Assembly: GCA_016787895.1 (NCBI GenBank)
Contig: JAEUTN010000016.1
Coordinates: 46,733 to 110,732 of the forward strand
DNA length: 64,000 bases
Reading direction: 5' to 3'
From: Bacteroidia bacterium
GTDB lineage: Bacteria; Bacteroidota; Bacteroidia; B-17B0; Aurantibacillaceae
Part shown: in pieces, positions 46,222 through 54,690 of the stretch
How the letters are laid out: the number at the start of each line of letters is the position of its first letter
Numbering within the stretch: the stretch's first letter is position 1
Made by a program: the position numbers and the translations under genes
The notes under the pieces: generated by a model
The model's database searches: none
What the model was told of the DNA's origin: nothing
The model's input: the letters and a program-made list of their open reading frames with translations, nothing else

Positions 46222-46714
46222 GACAAAGCTCCTGTCTGAAGGACTCCTATGGAGTAGAGCTTTGAGCGGGCAAGTGTGATGACCCTGGCAAAGCCATTTT
46301 TATTTTCTTTCAGTTTGTACTGTGGGATTAGCGATTTCAGCTGTTTTCTAAAACACGCAAATGCTGAAATCGCTGATCCGGGAGGGGCGGCAAAGCTCCA
46401 GTCCGAAGGACTCCTTTGGAGTAGAGCTTTGAGCGGGCAAGTACGATGACCATGGCAAAGCCATTTTTATTTTCTTTCAGTTTGTACTTTGGGATTAGCG
46501 ATTTCAGCTGTTTTCTAAAACACACAAATGCTGAAATCGCTGATCCGGGAGGGGCACTACAATGAAGCACGGCTAAGTTCCAGTCCGAAGGACTCCTTTG
46601 GAGTGGAACTTAGAGCGAGTTTGCGCGTTGGCACCCTTCGGGTTTTTTTGTTTTTCGGCTTCCATATGAAAATAGAAGGGATTAGCTCGCTCCGCTCGCT
46701 GATCCGGGAGGGGG
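46222..46714. repeat. Tandem structured repeats (three units, possibly small RNAs)
   Basis: The 780-base gap between the barrel gene and tRNA-His holds no supportable gene. It contains three units starting at 46224, 46391 and 46573. Each has a cloverleaf-like element (outer stem CAAAGCTC/GAGCTTTG, or CTAAGTTCC/GGAACTTAG in unit 3; inner hairpins AGTCCgaaGGACT and CTCCtttGGAG), a short GC hairpin followed by a T-tract (46286-46301, 46452-46469, 46633-46650), and a long palindrome GGATTAGC...GCTGATCC (46325-46379, 46492-46546, 46679-46705). Units 1 and 2 are nearly identical with a 167-base period; unit 3 keeps the folds but changes the bases. Confidence 0.75.
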
Positions 46715-46796
46715 AACCCGTAAAGCGAAGCAACCCTTCGGGTATTTTTATTTTTCGCATCGCTTAGAAAAGCAGAGCTTTCCTCGCTTGCTCAAA

Positions 46797-46823
46797 ATAA
46801 AAAACCCTCACTTGCGTGAGGGT
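46797..46823 (-). terminator. Intrinsic terminator of tRNA-His
   Basis: Minus strand AACCCTCAC, loop GCAA, GTGAGGGTT then a T-tract: a perfect 9-bp stem, starting 13 bases after the tRNA 3' end. Confidence 0.9.
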
Positions 46824-46835
46824 TGCTTCTGCTTT

Positions 46836-46913
46836 ATGGGTAAGTAATGGGATTCGAACCCACGACCCCCAGAACCACAATCTGGTGCTCTAACCAACTG
46901 AGCTATACCTACC
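46836..46913 (-). tRNA. trnH: tRNA-His (GTG anticodon)
   Basis: Minus strand. The anticodon stem-loop CCAGATTGTGGTTCTGG places GTG at the anticodon. D arm AGCTCAGTTGGTTAGAGC and T arm GTGGGTTCGAATCCCAT are regular. The acceptor stem pairs GTAGGTA with TACTTAC with one G-T pair. An extra G lies 5' of the stem opposite C73, the G-1 identity element of histidine tRNA, and CCA is encoded. Confidence 0.96.
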
Positions 46914-46971
46914 ATTTAGGAGCGGCAAATGTACCACTTTTTTTAATTTTCTCTATTTTTTTAGGTGTTTT

Positions 46972-49900
46972 TTAGCGAATAAGGGTCACGTTACCTTTCA
47001 AAAAGGCTTCTTCCCCGCCCAAACATTTGGCTTCCAAATACCAACCGAAAACACCCACGTCCGCAGGTTTCCCATTGTAAGTGCCGTCCCAACCCACCGT
47101 TCGGTCTTTGGTTTCAAATACCTTTTCACCCCAGCGGTTATAAATCGCAAAATAAAACTCTTCCACCTTCAAGCCCCTTACAAATAATTTATCGTTGTTG
47201 CCGTCGTTGTTCGGGGTGAAGGTGTTGGGTATAAACAAGTCCTTATCCAAACAGGCGGTGCTATACACATCAACAAAAACAGGAAGGTCCTTTCGGCAAG
47301 CCCCACTTGTAGCCACCGCCGTGTAAGTTGTGGGTGAACCCGGATTTGCTGTCACGGTATATCCTGTAGCCGGCGTAGTACTGTTCAAAGGGTACCATGT
47401 AACTAAAGCACCCGGACTTCCTGTGTAAACCAAAGTAGAATATTCTCCCTTTTTAATCAAAACAGGATTTGCGTAGGCAGAAACCGGAACACTGGATAAG
47501 TCAGAAACCGTAACACTTTGCGTTAACACAAACTTGCAATTTTCACCATTCACGGTTCCGCTGGTTGTAATCACTACTGAATAATTGGTGCTCACGGATG
47601 GACTTGCAATGGGATTGGACATGGCCGGAAAATCAAGGCCTGATGCCGGCGACCAGGAATACGATATGCCGCCAAACGCATACAACTGCGCACTCTGTCC
47701 GATACAAATTCTAGTGCCGCCTGTGGCCGAAACCGGAGGTGGTGTGGCAATCTGTACCAAAAGGTCGTTTTTGCTTTGACAACCAAAATTATTCGTACTC
47801 ACCAAACTTACGGTATAGGTACCACCCTGAGCATAAAAATTGTATGGGTTTTGAACTGTACTGGTAACATTTGGTGCGAGGGTCCAGCTCCAACTTACGA
47901 TGTTGTTCTGCGATTGATCAAAATAATTAACGCCCCCTCCGCAGGGATTGGCGGAATAATTAAAACTGGTGGTAGGACTTGGACGAACCAATACCTGCAC
48001 GGTGTAAGCGGCTGAGCAGGTAATGCCAAAGCCCGAGTTAATAATTTGAACCGTGTAAATGGTGTTAACTGATGGGTTGGCCAAGGGGTTCGGAGTATTG
48101 GTGGTGTTTAAACTGGCGGCAGGCGACCAGGTGTACGAAGCTCCTCCACTTGCGCTTAAGCTTGCTGTTCTGCCACTGCAAATATCCGCGCCCGGGCCAA
48201 CACCCGCTTGAAAATTAAACACACTCACCGTTTGCGTAGAAGCTACCGAACAACCGTTCACGTCATTCAATAAGAGGTTAACCGTATAAATACCGCTGTT
48301 GGTGTAGGTATGAACTGTGTTGCTGGCAGTTACCGCTGCACTGCCATCACCAAAACTCCAGATGCAGGAATTTGCTCCCAAATTTCCGGTCGAAGAATTG
48401 ATGGTACTCACCGTATTTGAACATGGTGTTGAGCTCAAACTAAAAACGTTTACCGGAGGTGAAAAAATATTCACTACCACCTGAGTAGTGGCCGTTGTAA
48501 AACAAAACTGATTTTCGTAAACAGTCAATTTAACCGTATAGGTGCCAGGTGCTGTAAAGGTTTTTATAGGATTGGAGATCTGACTAGTCGTATCGTTTGC
48601 TCCTCCACCGAGTACCCATAAAAACGGCAGGCCGGGTGAAGAATTGTTTACAAAAGTAAAGGTGCTGGGCGTACAACCGTTAAGTGTTGAGCTGGCTATA
48701 GCCGCCGTAACTACCGGTTCATAGTCGAATTTAAAAACACCATTGTTACAATTGTTTGCGTGATTGGGATCGCCAGGAGTACCCGGCCAGGCGCCTGGGG
48801 TAACAGGAAAATCGTCGTTGCCCCCACACCCCGCGCAAACCGATTGAAACAACACCCCTTGTTCGTTAATCCTTGAAGTGCCTCCATCCACATGCTCATC
48901 GGAGGCTGCCCCGCCAAAATAGGAGCCGTACTTTAAACCCGAAGCGTTGGGATGCAAAACCATAAGATAAAAGTCATGACCGTTAGGCACCGTCGTTTGA
49001 AACGCTCCCGGAGTCACCGGCATATTATTTAGCGAAGAACAGTTCACAAAATTTCCACCCCAGCCTGTCATGCTGATGGAACCACTGCATTTATCAACAC
49101 TAAAAGCCGAGGGGGAAATATCAAGAGAAGCCTGTCCGCTCCCCACAACGGTTGAAAGATCAAGCGAGTTCAATTGATTGTCGAAGCGCATGATAAATTG
49201 TTTGGATCCCGGGTTAGCATACACTCCCGCCGAAACGGGCATTGACCCGAGGGATTGTCCGAACACGTAAATCTTTCCGGTTCTGTCGCTTTGAACAAAA
49301 TAACACTGGTCGTAAGAGGCCGTTCCGATATACGTGGCTTTTTTAATCTGATTCCCTGAAGCATCTATCTTTGCGAGAAATCCATCCGCTTTTCCTCCAC
49401 CGGCAGTGGTTTGGTAACAACCTGCAACGGTAGGGAAATTGTTGCTGTAAGTGCCCCCGGTAACAAACACCTGTAAGCTGTCATCCACAATCAGGGAATA
49501 CCCTGCGTCGTTCCCTCCTCCTCCCAGATAGGAACTCCATATCAGGTTGTTTAAGGTTGGATTCAATTTAAACACAACGGCATCCTGTTTGCCGCTTAAC
49601 ACATTTTGAAACGCGTTCACGGTAGGAAAATTCGACGAACGTGTGGAACTAGCCACATACACATCTCCGTTTTTATCCAGCTGAATCTCTCCCCTGTACT
49701 GATCGCCATAGTTGTATTGCAAAGAATCAGCCGGCGATTCATTGAACAACACAAAACCTCCGGGTGCAAAACAAGGAAACACAGTATAAGTGGGAGGCAA
49801 AAAATTATTGTAATTCACACCGTCGTTGCCTGCCCCACCCACATAGGTTGATGCCAACAGGTTTGTACCTCCCGGATTTAATTTTGCCACAAAAATGTCG

Positions 49901-51072
49901 GTTCCGGTATTGAACGTGGTGCCGTTGAACTGAAAACTAAGGGCTTGTCCACCATTAAAACTCTGATCAAAAGCCCCTGCCGTTACCGGAAAATTATTGG
50001 AACTGGTGGCTCCATAGAGGTAAAGGTTATTGCCGGCATCCGTAATCAAACTGGTTACTATTTCAGCTTCACTGCCTCCCATGTAGGTAGAATAAATCAG
50101 GCCTGTTCCGCTTGCATTGTACTTGGTGAGAACGATATCCGTGATACCGGTACCAGTAGGGCCTGAGAAAATCTGGGAGTAGGCGCCTAAGGTGGTGGGG
50201 TACCCATTATCAAACACGGTACCACCGGCATATAAATTACCCTGTGCATCGTAAGTAGCGGTCATTCCAAAATTATCAGCTGTTGAACCGGATTGGGCCG
50301 CGAAGATCAGAACCGGGTCAATTACCAGTTCGAAATTTTTATCGTAGCCTTTTGGGAACTCAAAAGAGAGAGTGTTACCCGTCAATTTGTATTTGCATTT
50401 CACCTCGCGTACGCTATCCCCTATCAACTGGTATGCATAAGGTTCCTGCTCTATAACACCATTCACACTAAGTTGAATGAACAACACCCCGTTTTTTAAT
50501 CGTAATTGATCTACCCCCTCGTAATTGAGCTGAATGATTGAAGGATCTGCTCCTGCCTGCACATAAAAATTGTATTTCATGCCCCGGGTAGAGGCTATGG
50601 CCTCATAGTCGATGCCCTGATAAAGTCCTTTAAATTTAAGTCGCTTGTAGTTGTGAACTTCGGATTTCCATTTGGATGGATCGTTTCCACGGAAAAAATT
50701 TTCATAATCCTCTCCTCGTTCGGTTTTTTGAATCCCGAAGTCCTTATTGCATCCTACAAAATTTAAACGGTAAGCGTGGTAACTCAGTTTGCCCCTTTGA
50801 TCAGCCCTTAGCTTAGATCCACCGGTATGTAAACTGCGATACGTTTGTTTATCGTAAAAATTGAAGGTGATACCTTGTTTTTCAATGAACAAAGCGCCTC
50901 CATCCACCTGGGCTTTAAACAGTACCGATTCGGCCCATTGCCCCTTGTTTTCAGTAAATCGTATGCCGGCCTGGGTTTTGGATAACACAACCTTAGGAGT
51001 ATACTCGTTTTGGGAGACTGATAAAAAGCAGGACAAGACAAACACGACTATCAGAGCTTTACCTAAGGACAT
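46972..51072 (-). CDS. Giant T9SS type B protein: SBBP-like propeller, PKD and gliding-motility C-terminal domain
   Basis: 1366 residues from ATG 51072 (MSLGKALIVVFVLSCFLSVSQ, signal peptide). The N-terminal region opens with FTENKGQWAESVLFKAQVDGG, typical of DUF7948/SBBP-containing cell-surface proteins. Residues about 270-780 hold repeated beta-propeller blocks (LIYSTYMGGSEAE, LLASTYVGGAGNDG, LIWSSYLGGGGNDAG, VFVTGGTYSNNFPT). Then several PKD domains (SCIWSFGDGSAAVT; VSWSWTLAPNV). The final 90 residues (FIPNTFTPNNDGNNDKLFVR, IYNRWGEKVFETKD, VGVFGWYLEAKCLGG) form the type B sorting domain. Surface adhesin role likely. An exact promoter ends 4 bases before this ATG. Confidence 0.92.
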   Translation of the reverse strand: MSLGKALIVVFVLSCFLSVSQNEYTPKVVLSKTQAGIRFTENKGQWAESVLFKAQVDGGALFIEKQGITFNFYDKQTYRSLHTGGSKLRADQRGKLSYHAYRLNFVGCNKDFGIQKTERGEDYENFFRGNDPSKWKSEVHNYKRLKFKGLYQGIDYEAIASTRGMKYNFYVQAGADPSIIQLNYEGVDQLRLKNGVLFIQLSVNGVIEQEPYAYQLIGDSVREVKCKYKLTGNTLSFEFPKGYDKNFELVIDPVLIFAAQSGSTADNFGMTATYDAQGNLYAGGTVFDNGYPTTLGAYSQIFSGPTGTGITDIVLTKYNASGTGLIYSTYMGGSEAEIVTSLITDAGNNLYLYGATSSNNFPVTAGAFDQSFNGGQALSFQFNGTTFNTGTDIFVAKLNPGGTNLLASTYVGGAGNDGVNYNNFLPPTYTVFPCFAPGGFVLFNESPADSLQYNYGDQYRGEIQLDKNGDVYVASSTRSSNFPTVNAFQNVLSGKQDAVVFKLNPTLNNLIWSSYLGGGGNDAGYSLIVDDSLQVFVTGGTYSNNFPTVAGCYQTTAGGGKADGFLAKIDASGNQIKKATYIGTASYDQCYFVQSDRTGKIYVFGQSLGSMPVSAGVYANPGSKQFIMRFDNQLNSLDLSTVVGSGQASLDISPSAFSVDKCSGSISMTGWGGNFVNCSSLNNMPVTPGAFQTTVPNGHDFYLMVLHPNASGLKYGSYFGGAASDEHVDGGTSRINEQGVLFQSVCAGCGGNDDFPVTPGAWPGTPGDPNHANNCNNGVFKFDYEPVVTAAIASSTLNGCTPSTFTFVNNSSPGLPFLWVLGGGANDTTSQISNPIKTFTAPGTYTVKLTVYENQFCFTTATTQVVVNIFSPPVNVFSLSSTPCSNTVSTINSSTGNLGANSCIWSFGDGSAAVTASNTVHTYTNSGIYTVNLLLNDVNGCSVASTQTVSVFNFQAGVGPGADICSGRTASLSASGGASYTWSPAASLNTTNTPNPLANPSVNTIYTVQIINSGFGITCSAAYTVQVLVRPSPTTSFNYSANPCGGGVNYFDQSQNNIVSWSWTLAPNVTSTVQNPYNFYAQGGTYTVSLVSTNNFGCQSKNDLLVQIATPPPVSATGGTRICIGQSAQLYAFGGISYSWSPASGLDFPAMSNPIASPSVSTNYSVVITTSGTVNGENCKFVLTQSVTVSDLSSVPVSAYANPVLIKKGEYSTLVYTGSPGALVTWYPLNSTTPATGYTVTANPGSPTTYTAVATSGACRKDLPVFVDVYSTACLDKDLFIPNTFTPNNDGNNDKLFVRGLKVEEFYFAIYNRWGEKVFETKDRTVGWDGTYNGKPADVGVFGWYLEAKCLGGEEAFLKGNVTLIR

Positions 51073-51076
51073 TAAC

Positions 51077-51107
51077 CAAATATACATTATTAAGGGCGCT
51101 TAAACAA
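51077..51107 (-). promoter_or_regulatory. Promoter of the type B surface protein
   Basis: Minus strand TTG (51107-51105), 20 bases, TATATTTG (51084-51077): exact consensus. It sits 4 bases before ATG 51072 and overlaps the longer open frame, fixing the start. Confidence 0.7.
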
Positions 51108-51128
51108 GCCTGAATTGCTGAATTTTAG

Positions 51129-51136
51129 TACTTTTG
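51129..51136 (+). promoter_or_regulatory. -7 box of der
   Basis: TACTTTTG, exact consensus, 7 bases before ATG 51144; divergent from the type B gene promoter. No -33 TTG at 17-23 bases. Confidence 0.55.
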
Positions 51137-51143
51137 CACTCCC

Positions 51144-52451
51144 ATGCCAAATATTGTAGCCATAGTAGGACGACCGAATGTTGGGAAGTCCACCTTGTTT
51201 AACCGACTCACCGAAACCCGACAGGCCATTGTGGATGAAGTTTCAGGAGTAACCCGCGACAGGCATTATGGAAAATCGGAATGGCAGGGAGTGGAATTCA
51301 GCCTGATTGATACCGGCGGTTACATCAAAGGCAGCGACGATATTTTTGAAGGCGAGATTCGCAAACAGGTACAAATTGCCATCGATGAGTGCACCGCCTT
51401 ACTTTTTGTGGTGGACGTAAATGAAGGAGTAACCCAGTTCGACAGCGAAGTGGCCGCCATCATTCGCAAATCCAAAAAACCGGTGCTCACTGTGGTGAAC
51501 AAATCCGACAACCACGAAAAAGCCGCTTATGCAGCAGACTTTTATCAATTGGGACTTGGAGAATTGTATCCTATCTCCGCCATCAGCGGAAGCGGTACCG
51601 GCGATTTGCTGGATGCTTTAATTGACATACTGCCAAAGGACCAATCCTCTATAGAAGAAGCGAACATTCCTAAAATAGCCATTGTTGGCCGGCCCAACGT
51701 TGGAAAATCCTCACTCACCAATGCCTTATTGGGAGAAGACAGAAACATAGTAACGCCGATAGCTGGCACCACCCGCGACACCATTAACTCCCGCTACACC
51801 AAATTTGGTCACGATTTTTACCTCATTGATACGGCCGGTATTCGCCGTAAAGCCAAAGTACACGAGGACCTGGAGTTTTACAGCGTGATGCGAAGTATAA
51901 ACGCCATCGAAAAAAGCGACATCTGTATTCTGATGCTGGATGCCGAACATGGCCTGGAATCGCAGGACCTCAACATTCTCGGCCTGATTGAAAAAAACCG
52001 GAAAGGAGTTTTAATTGTGGTGAACAAATGGGACCTGGTTGAAAAAGACACCAAAACCTCCTTGGAATACGAAAACCGCATGCGGGAAAAAATTCAGCCC
52101 TTCAGCGACATTCCCATTTTGTTTATTTCGGTGAAGGATAAACAGCGTATCATGAAAACCGTGGAAGCTGCCATGCAGGTGTATGCCAACAAAACCCGCC
52201 ATATTCCTACCCGTGAACTCAACGACTACCTGCTTCCACTGATTGAAAGCCGCCCGCCTCAGGCTGTAAAAGGCAAATACGTGAAGGTGAAATACATTAC
52301 CCAGTTAAAAGGCGAAGCTTTGTTTATGTTTTATTGCAATCTGCCTCAATATGTGACTGAGGCTTATAAACGTTTTCTTGAAAATAAAATTCGTGAGAAG
52401 TACGATTTTTGCGGGGTGCCCATTGTGGTGAGCATGCGTAAAAAAACCTGA
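51144..52451 (+). CDS. der: Ribosome biogenesis GTPase Der (EngA)
   Basis: Tandem-domain GTPase needed for 50S subunit assembly. 435 residues: G domain 1 with [14 protein letters not shown] (about 8-21), DTGG and NKSD; G domain 2 with [16 protein letters not shown] (about 181), DTAGIRR and NKWD; then a KH-like C-terminal domain (about 350-435, [17 protein letters not shown]). All G motifs intact. Convergent with the haem-lipoprotein gene, whose stop begins immediately after; AAACCTGATCAGGGTTT-like symmetry at the junction may stop both transcripts. Confidence 0.97.
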   Translation: MPNIVAIVGRPNVGKSTLFNRLTETRQAIVDEVSGVTRDRHYGKSEWQGVEFSLIDTGGYIKGSDDIFEGEIRKQVQIAIDECTALLFVVDVNEGVTQFDSEVAAIIRKSKKPVLTVVNKSDNHEKAAYAADFYQLGLGELYPISAISGSGTGDLLDALIDILPKDQSSIEEANIPKIAIVGRPNVGKSSLTNALLGEDRNIVTPIAGTTRDTINSRYTKFGHDFYLIDTAGIRRKAKVHEDLEFYSVMRSINAIEKSDICILMLDAEHGLESQDLNILGLIEKNRKGVLIVVNKWDLVEKDTKTSLEYENRMREKIQPFSDIPILFISVKDKQRIMKTVEAAMQVYANKTRHIPTRELNDYLLPLIESRPPQAVKGKYVKVKYITQLKGEALFMFYCNLPQYVTEAYKRFLENKIREKYDFCGVPIVVSMRKKT

Positions 52452-52847
52452 TCAGGGTTTATAGCCGTTGTTCAGCCAGCATTCAATCATTTTCTTTTCG
52501 TCAGGTGTCAGGCCTGCAGGAGGCATACGGGTGGGCGTTTCATCAATCACCCTTGCTTTAATTCTTCCCGCCTCGGCTTTTGCCTTAAACAACTCATATG
52601 TATCCAACAACACCCCGCCTGCCGGGTTCGGAGGAACATGACAACCGCTGATACTGCAATTTTTAGAAACAATTGGGGCAATGTCCTGTGTATAATTAAT
52701 GGTATCACACTGGGCTACCACTGCCGGCTTGGGTTCGAGGCCTACCGTTTTTGTACAGGAAACGGTGAACAACATCAAAAACACAAGACCTGTGCCAATC
52801 AGACTCAGGTTTTTTAAAGCAGCAATCCTCTGAAAAATTTTCATCAA
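52452..52847 (-). CDS. Lipoprotein with single cytochrome c-like haem motif
   Basis: 131 residues. Lipobox VLMLFTVSCTKTVG gives a lipidated Cys. A haem-binding-like motif CSISGCH (C-x4-CH instead of the classic C-x2-CH) lies at about residue 69, with a downstream Met in RMPPAGLTPDEKKMIECWLNNG as possible axial ligand. This form is seen in planctomycete-type cytochrome c domains of Bacteroidota lipoproteins. It may hold a covalently bound haem and carry electrons in the periplasm; whether the longer spacing allows haem attachment is open. Confidence 0.78.
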   Translation of the reverse strand: MMKIFQRIAALKNLSLIGTGLVFLMLFTVSCTKTVGLEPKPAVVAQCDTINYTQDIAPIVSKNCSISGCHVPPNPAGGVLLDTYELFKAKAEAGRIKARVIDETPTRMPPAGLTPDEKKMIECWLNNGYKP

Positions 52848-52924
52848 TGCTAAAATTAATAAATTTTCAATAAGTCCTCCACTATTCCGCTTTTATATTC
52901 TTATTTTAGTTTCAAAAATTAAGC

Positions 52925-54565
52925 ATGATTCGTCTTCTACTCCTTTTCCTTGTTTTACTGAGCACTCCCCTTTTTTCTCAAAAAGAACCAAAAAAATACG
53001 GCACCACCTCCGCTGCGGATGACGGCAAACTGATTCTGGCCAAACAAAAACTCTATGCCGGAGATTACGCTTCAGCCCTTGCAACATACAAAGAAGTTGA
53101 AAAAAGCAGTCCTGAAAATTCAACCGTAAAATATTACATCGCTTTGTGCCAGGTTCATTTAAATCAAAAACCACAGGCCAAAGAGGCGCTCCTGCAAGCC
53201 CTTAAATTCAACAACGGAGTGAAACCCGAAACCCACCTGTTGCTGGCACAGTTAATACAGGAAGAGGGAAATTTTGACGAAGCCCTTCAGCACATGAACA
53301 CTTTCGACAGTTCGATTTCCGGAAGCAAAGTGGAAGAAGAGACCCTTGCAGAAGCTAAATTGTGTCGCTCCCAATGCATGGTGGGAAAATCAAAGCTGGA
53401 CCAGCCTCTGAACGTAACCGTAACCAACCTCGGACCTAACATTAACAGCAAATACGACGACAAAAATCCCTGCATCAGCGCCGATGGCCGAAATCTGGTG
53501 TTCACCACCCGCAGGCCTGAAACCACCAGCTCTGAACGTGATATCGAAGGCGATGGAGGATATTACGAAGACATTTATTATTCAGCCCTTGACACCAACA
53601 GCAAAAGCTTCACGGCTGCTCTTCCGGTGGCAGGCGCTATCAACACCAAAGCCCACGATGCTTGCACCTCTATTTCGCCTGACGGAAAACAAATCTTCAT
53701 ATACAAAAACGATGCTTCTAAAGCTGAATCCAGAGGCGGTAATATTTTTGTTAGCAAAATTGCAGGCGACAAATGGAAAGCACCGGTTAGCCTGGGCAAG
53801 CCCATCAATTCAAGCTACTGGGAAGGGGGCGTCTGTGTTTCCGCTGATGGAAAACGTTACTTTTTCACCAGTGAACGTAAAGGAGGTTATGGCAAATCCG
53901 ACATCTGGATGGTAGAAAAACTATCAAAGAACGAATGGGGAAAACCGGTGAACCTTGGAGCAGAAGTGAATACAGAATACGACGAAGCCGGTATGTTTTT
54001 AGCTCCTGATGGAAAAACCCTGTTTTTTTGCAGCAATGGTCCAAACAGCATGGGCAGTTACGACATTCTAAAAACCACATTTGAAAACGGCAAATGGTCG
54101 GCACCGGTCAACCTGGGTTACCCCATCAACACCGGTTCTAAAGAAGGACAGATTACATTGAGTGCCGATGCACGTTTCGCTTATGTTTCCAGCAACCGTA
54201 AAGGCGGCCTTGGTGAAAGCGATGTGTACATGATTGACCTGAAAGAGTATGCCATACTTGAAAAAGACGGTAGACCAAAAACCAACAACGGCTTAAGCAT
54301 TCTGAAAGGCACTATACGCGAAGGCTACGAAGGCTATGGCATGCAGGACACGGAAATTAAAGTCACGAACCTTAGTAACCAGGAGGTGAGTACAACCTTA
54401 ACCAATGAAAACGGAGAATATTTTTTCACATTAAAAGGCGGGCAATACCAGTTGGAGATCAGCAAAAAGGGATATGCCCCAATCAGCGAAAAAATTGAGC
54501 TCCCTTTGGAAGCCGCAGAAACGCCCATTGTTGAAAAAGGCTACCTGCTGAAAAGTAATTTATAA
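52925..54565 (+). CDS. PorE-like protein: TPR, PD40 propeller and carboxypeptidase-regulatory domain
   Basis: 546 residues with signal peptide MIRLLLLFLVLLSTPLFSQ. TPR repeats about 35-140 (YAGDYASALATYKEVEKSSP; NFDEALQHMNTF), then PD40/WD40-like propeller blades (about 165-430: DGRNLVFTTRRPE, DGKQIFIYKNDA, DGKRYFFTSERKGGYGKSDIW, DGKTLFFCSNGP, DARFAYVSSNRKGGLGESDVY), then a CarboxypepD_reg-like beta domain (about 465-540). This order matches PorE, the T9SS periplasmic peptidoglycan-linked component, but the C-terminal OmpA-like domain of PorE is missing. It may be a related sensor or envelope protein. Start ATG 52925. Confidence 0.85.
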   Translation: MIRLLLLFLVLLSTPLFSQKEPKKYGTTSAADDGKLILAKQKLYAGDYASALATYKEVEKSSPENSTVKYYIALCQVHLNQKPQAKEALLQALKFNNGVKPETHLLLAQLIQEEGNFDEALQHMNTFDSSISGSKVEEETLAEAKLCRSQCMVGKSKLDQPLNVTVTNLGPNINSKYDDKNPCISADGRNLVFTTRRPETTSSERDIEGDGGYYEDIYYSALDTNSKSFTAALPVAGAINTKAHDACTSISPDGKQIFIYKNDASKAESRGGNIFVSKIAGDKWKAPVSLGKPINSSYWEGGVCVSADGKRYFFTSERKGGYGKSDIWMVEKLSKNEWGKPVNLGAEVNTEYDEAGMFLAPDGKTLFFCSNGPNSMGSYDILKTTFENGKWSAPVNLGYPINTGSKEGQITLSADARFAYVSSNRKGGLGESDVYMIDLKEYAILEKDGRPKTNNGLSILKGTIREGYEGYGMQDTEIKVTNLSNQEVSTTLTNENGEYFFTLKGGQYQLEISKKGYAPISEKIELPLEAAETPIVEKGYLLKSNL

Positions 54566-54677
54566 GCTCCTGAACCAGGTCAGAACAATTCTCCTTCTGA
54601 AATGTTAATAATATCAAAGTCACACACATTCCCCCATTTTGTGGTTCGGATGCGAAAAGTGAGGCTTTAAAATAAAG

Positions 54678-54685
54678 TATATTTG
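54678..54685 (+). promoter_or_regulatory. -7 box of dxs
   Basis: TATATTTG, exact consensus, 5 bases before ATG 54691. No TPP riboswitch or other leader fits between it and the gene. Confidence 0.6.
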
Positions 54686-54690
54686 TATAC

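Noticed and set aside
46528..46767. Short ORFs on both strands in the tandem repeat region beside tRNA-His
   Set aside because: They are translations of palindromes; the repeat structure explains them.
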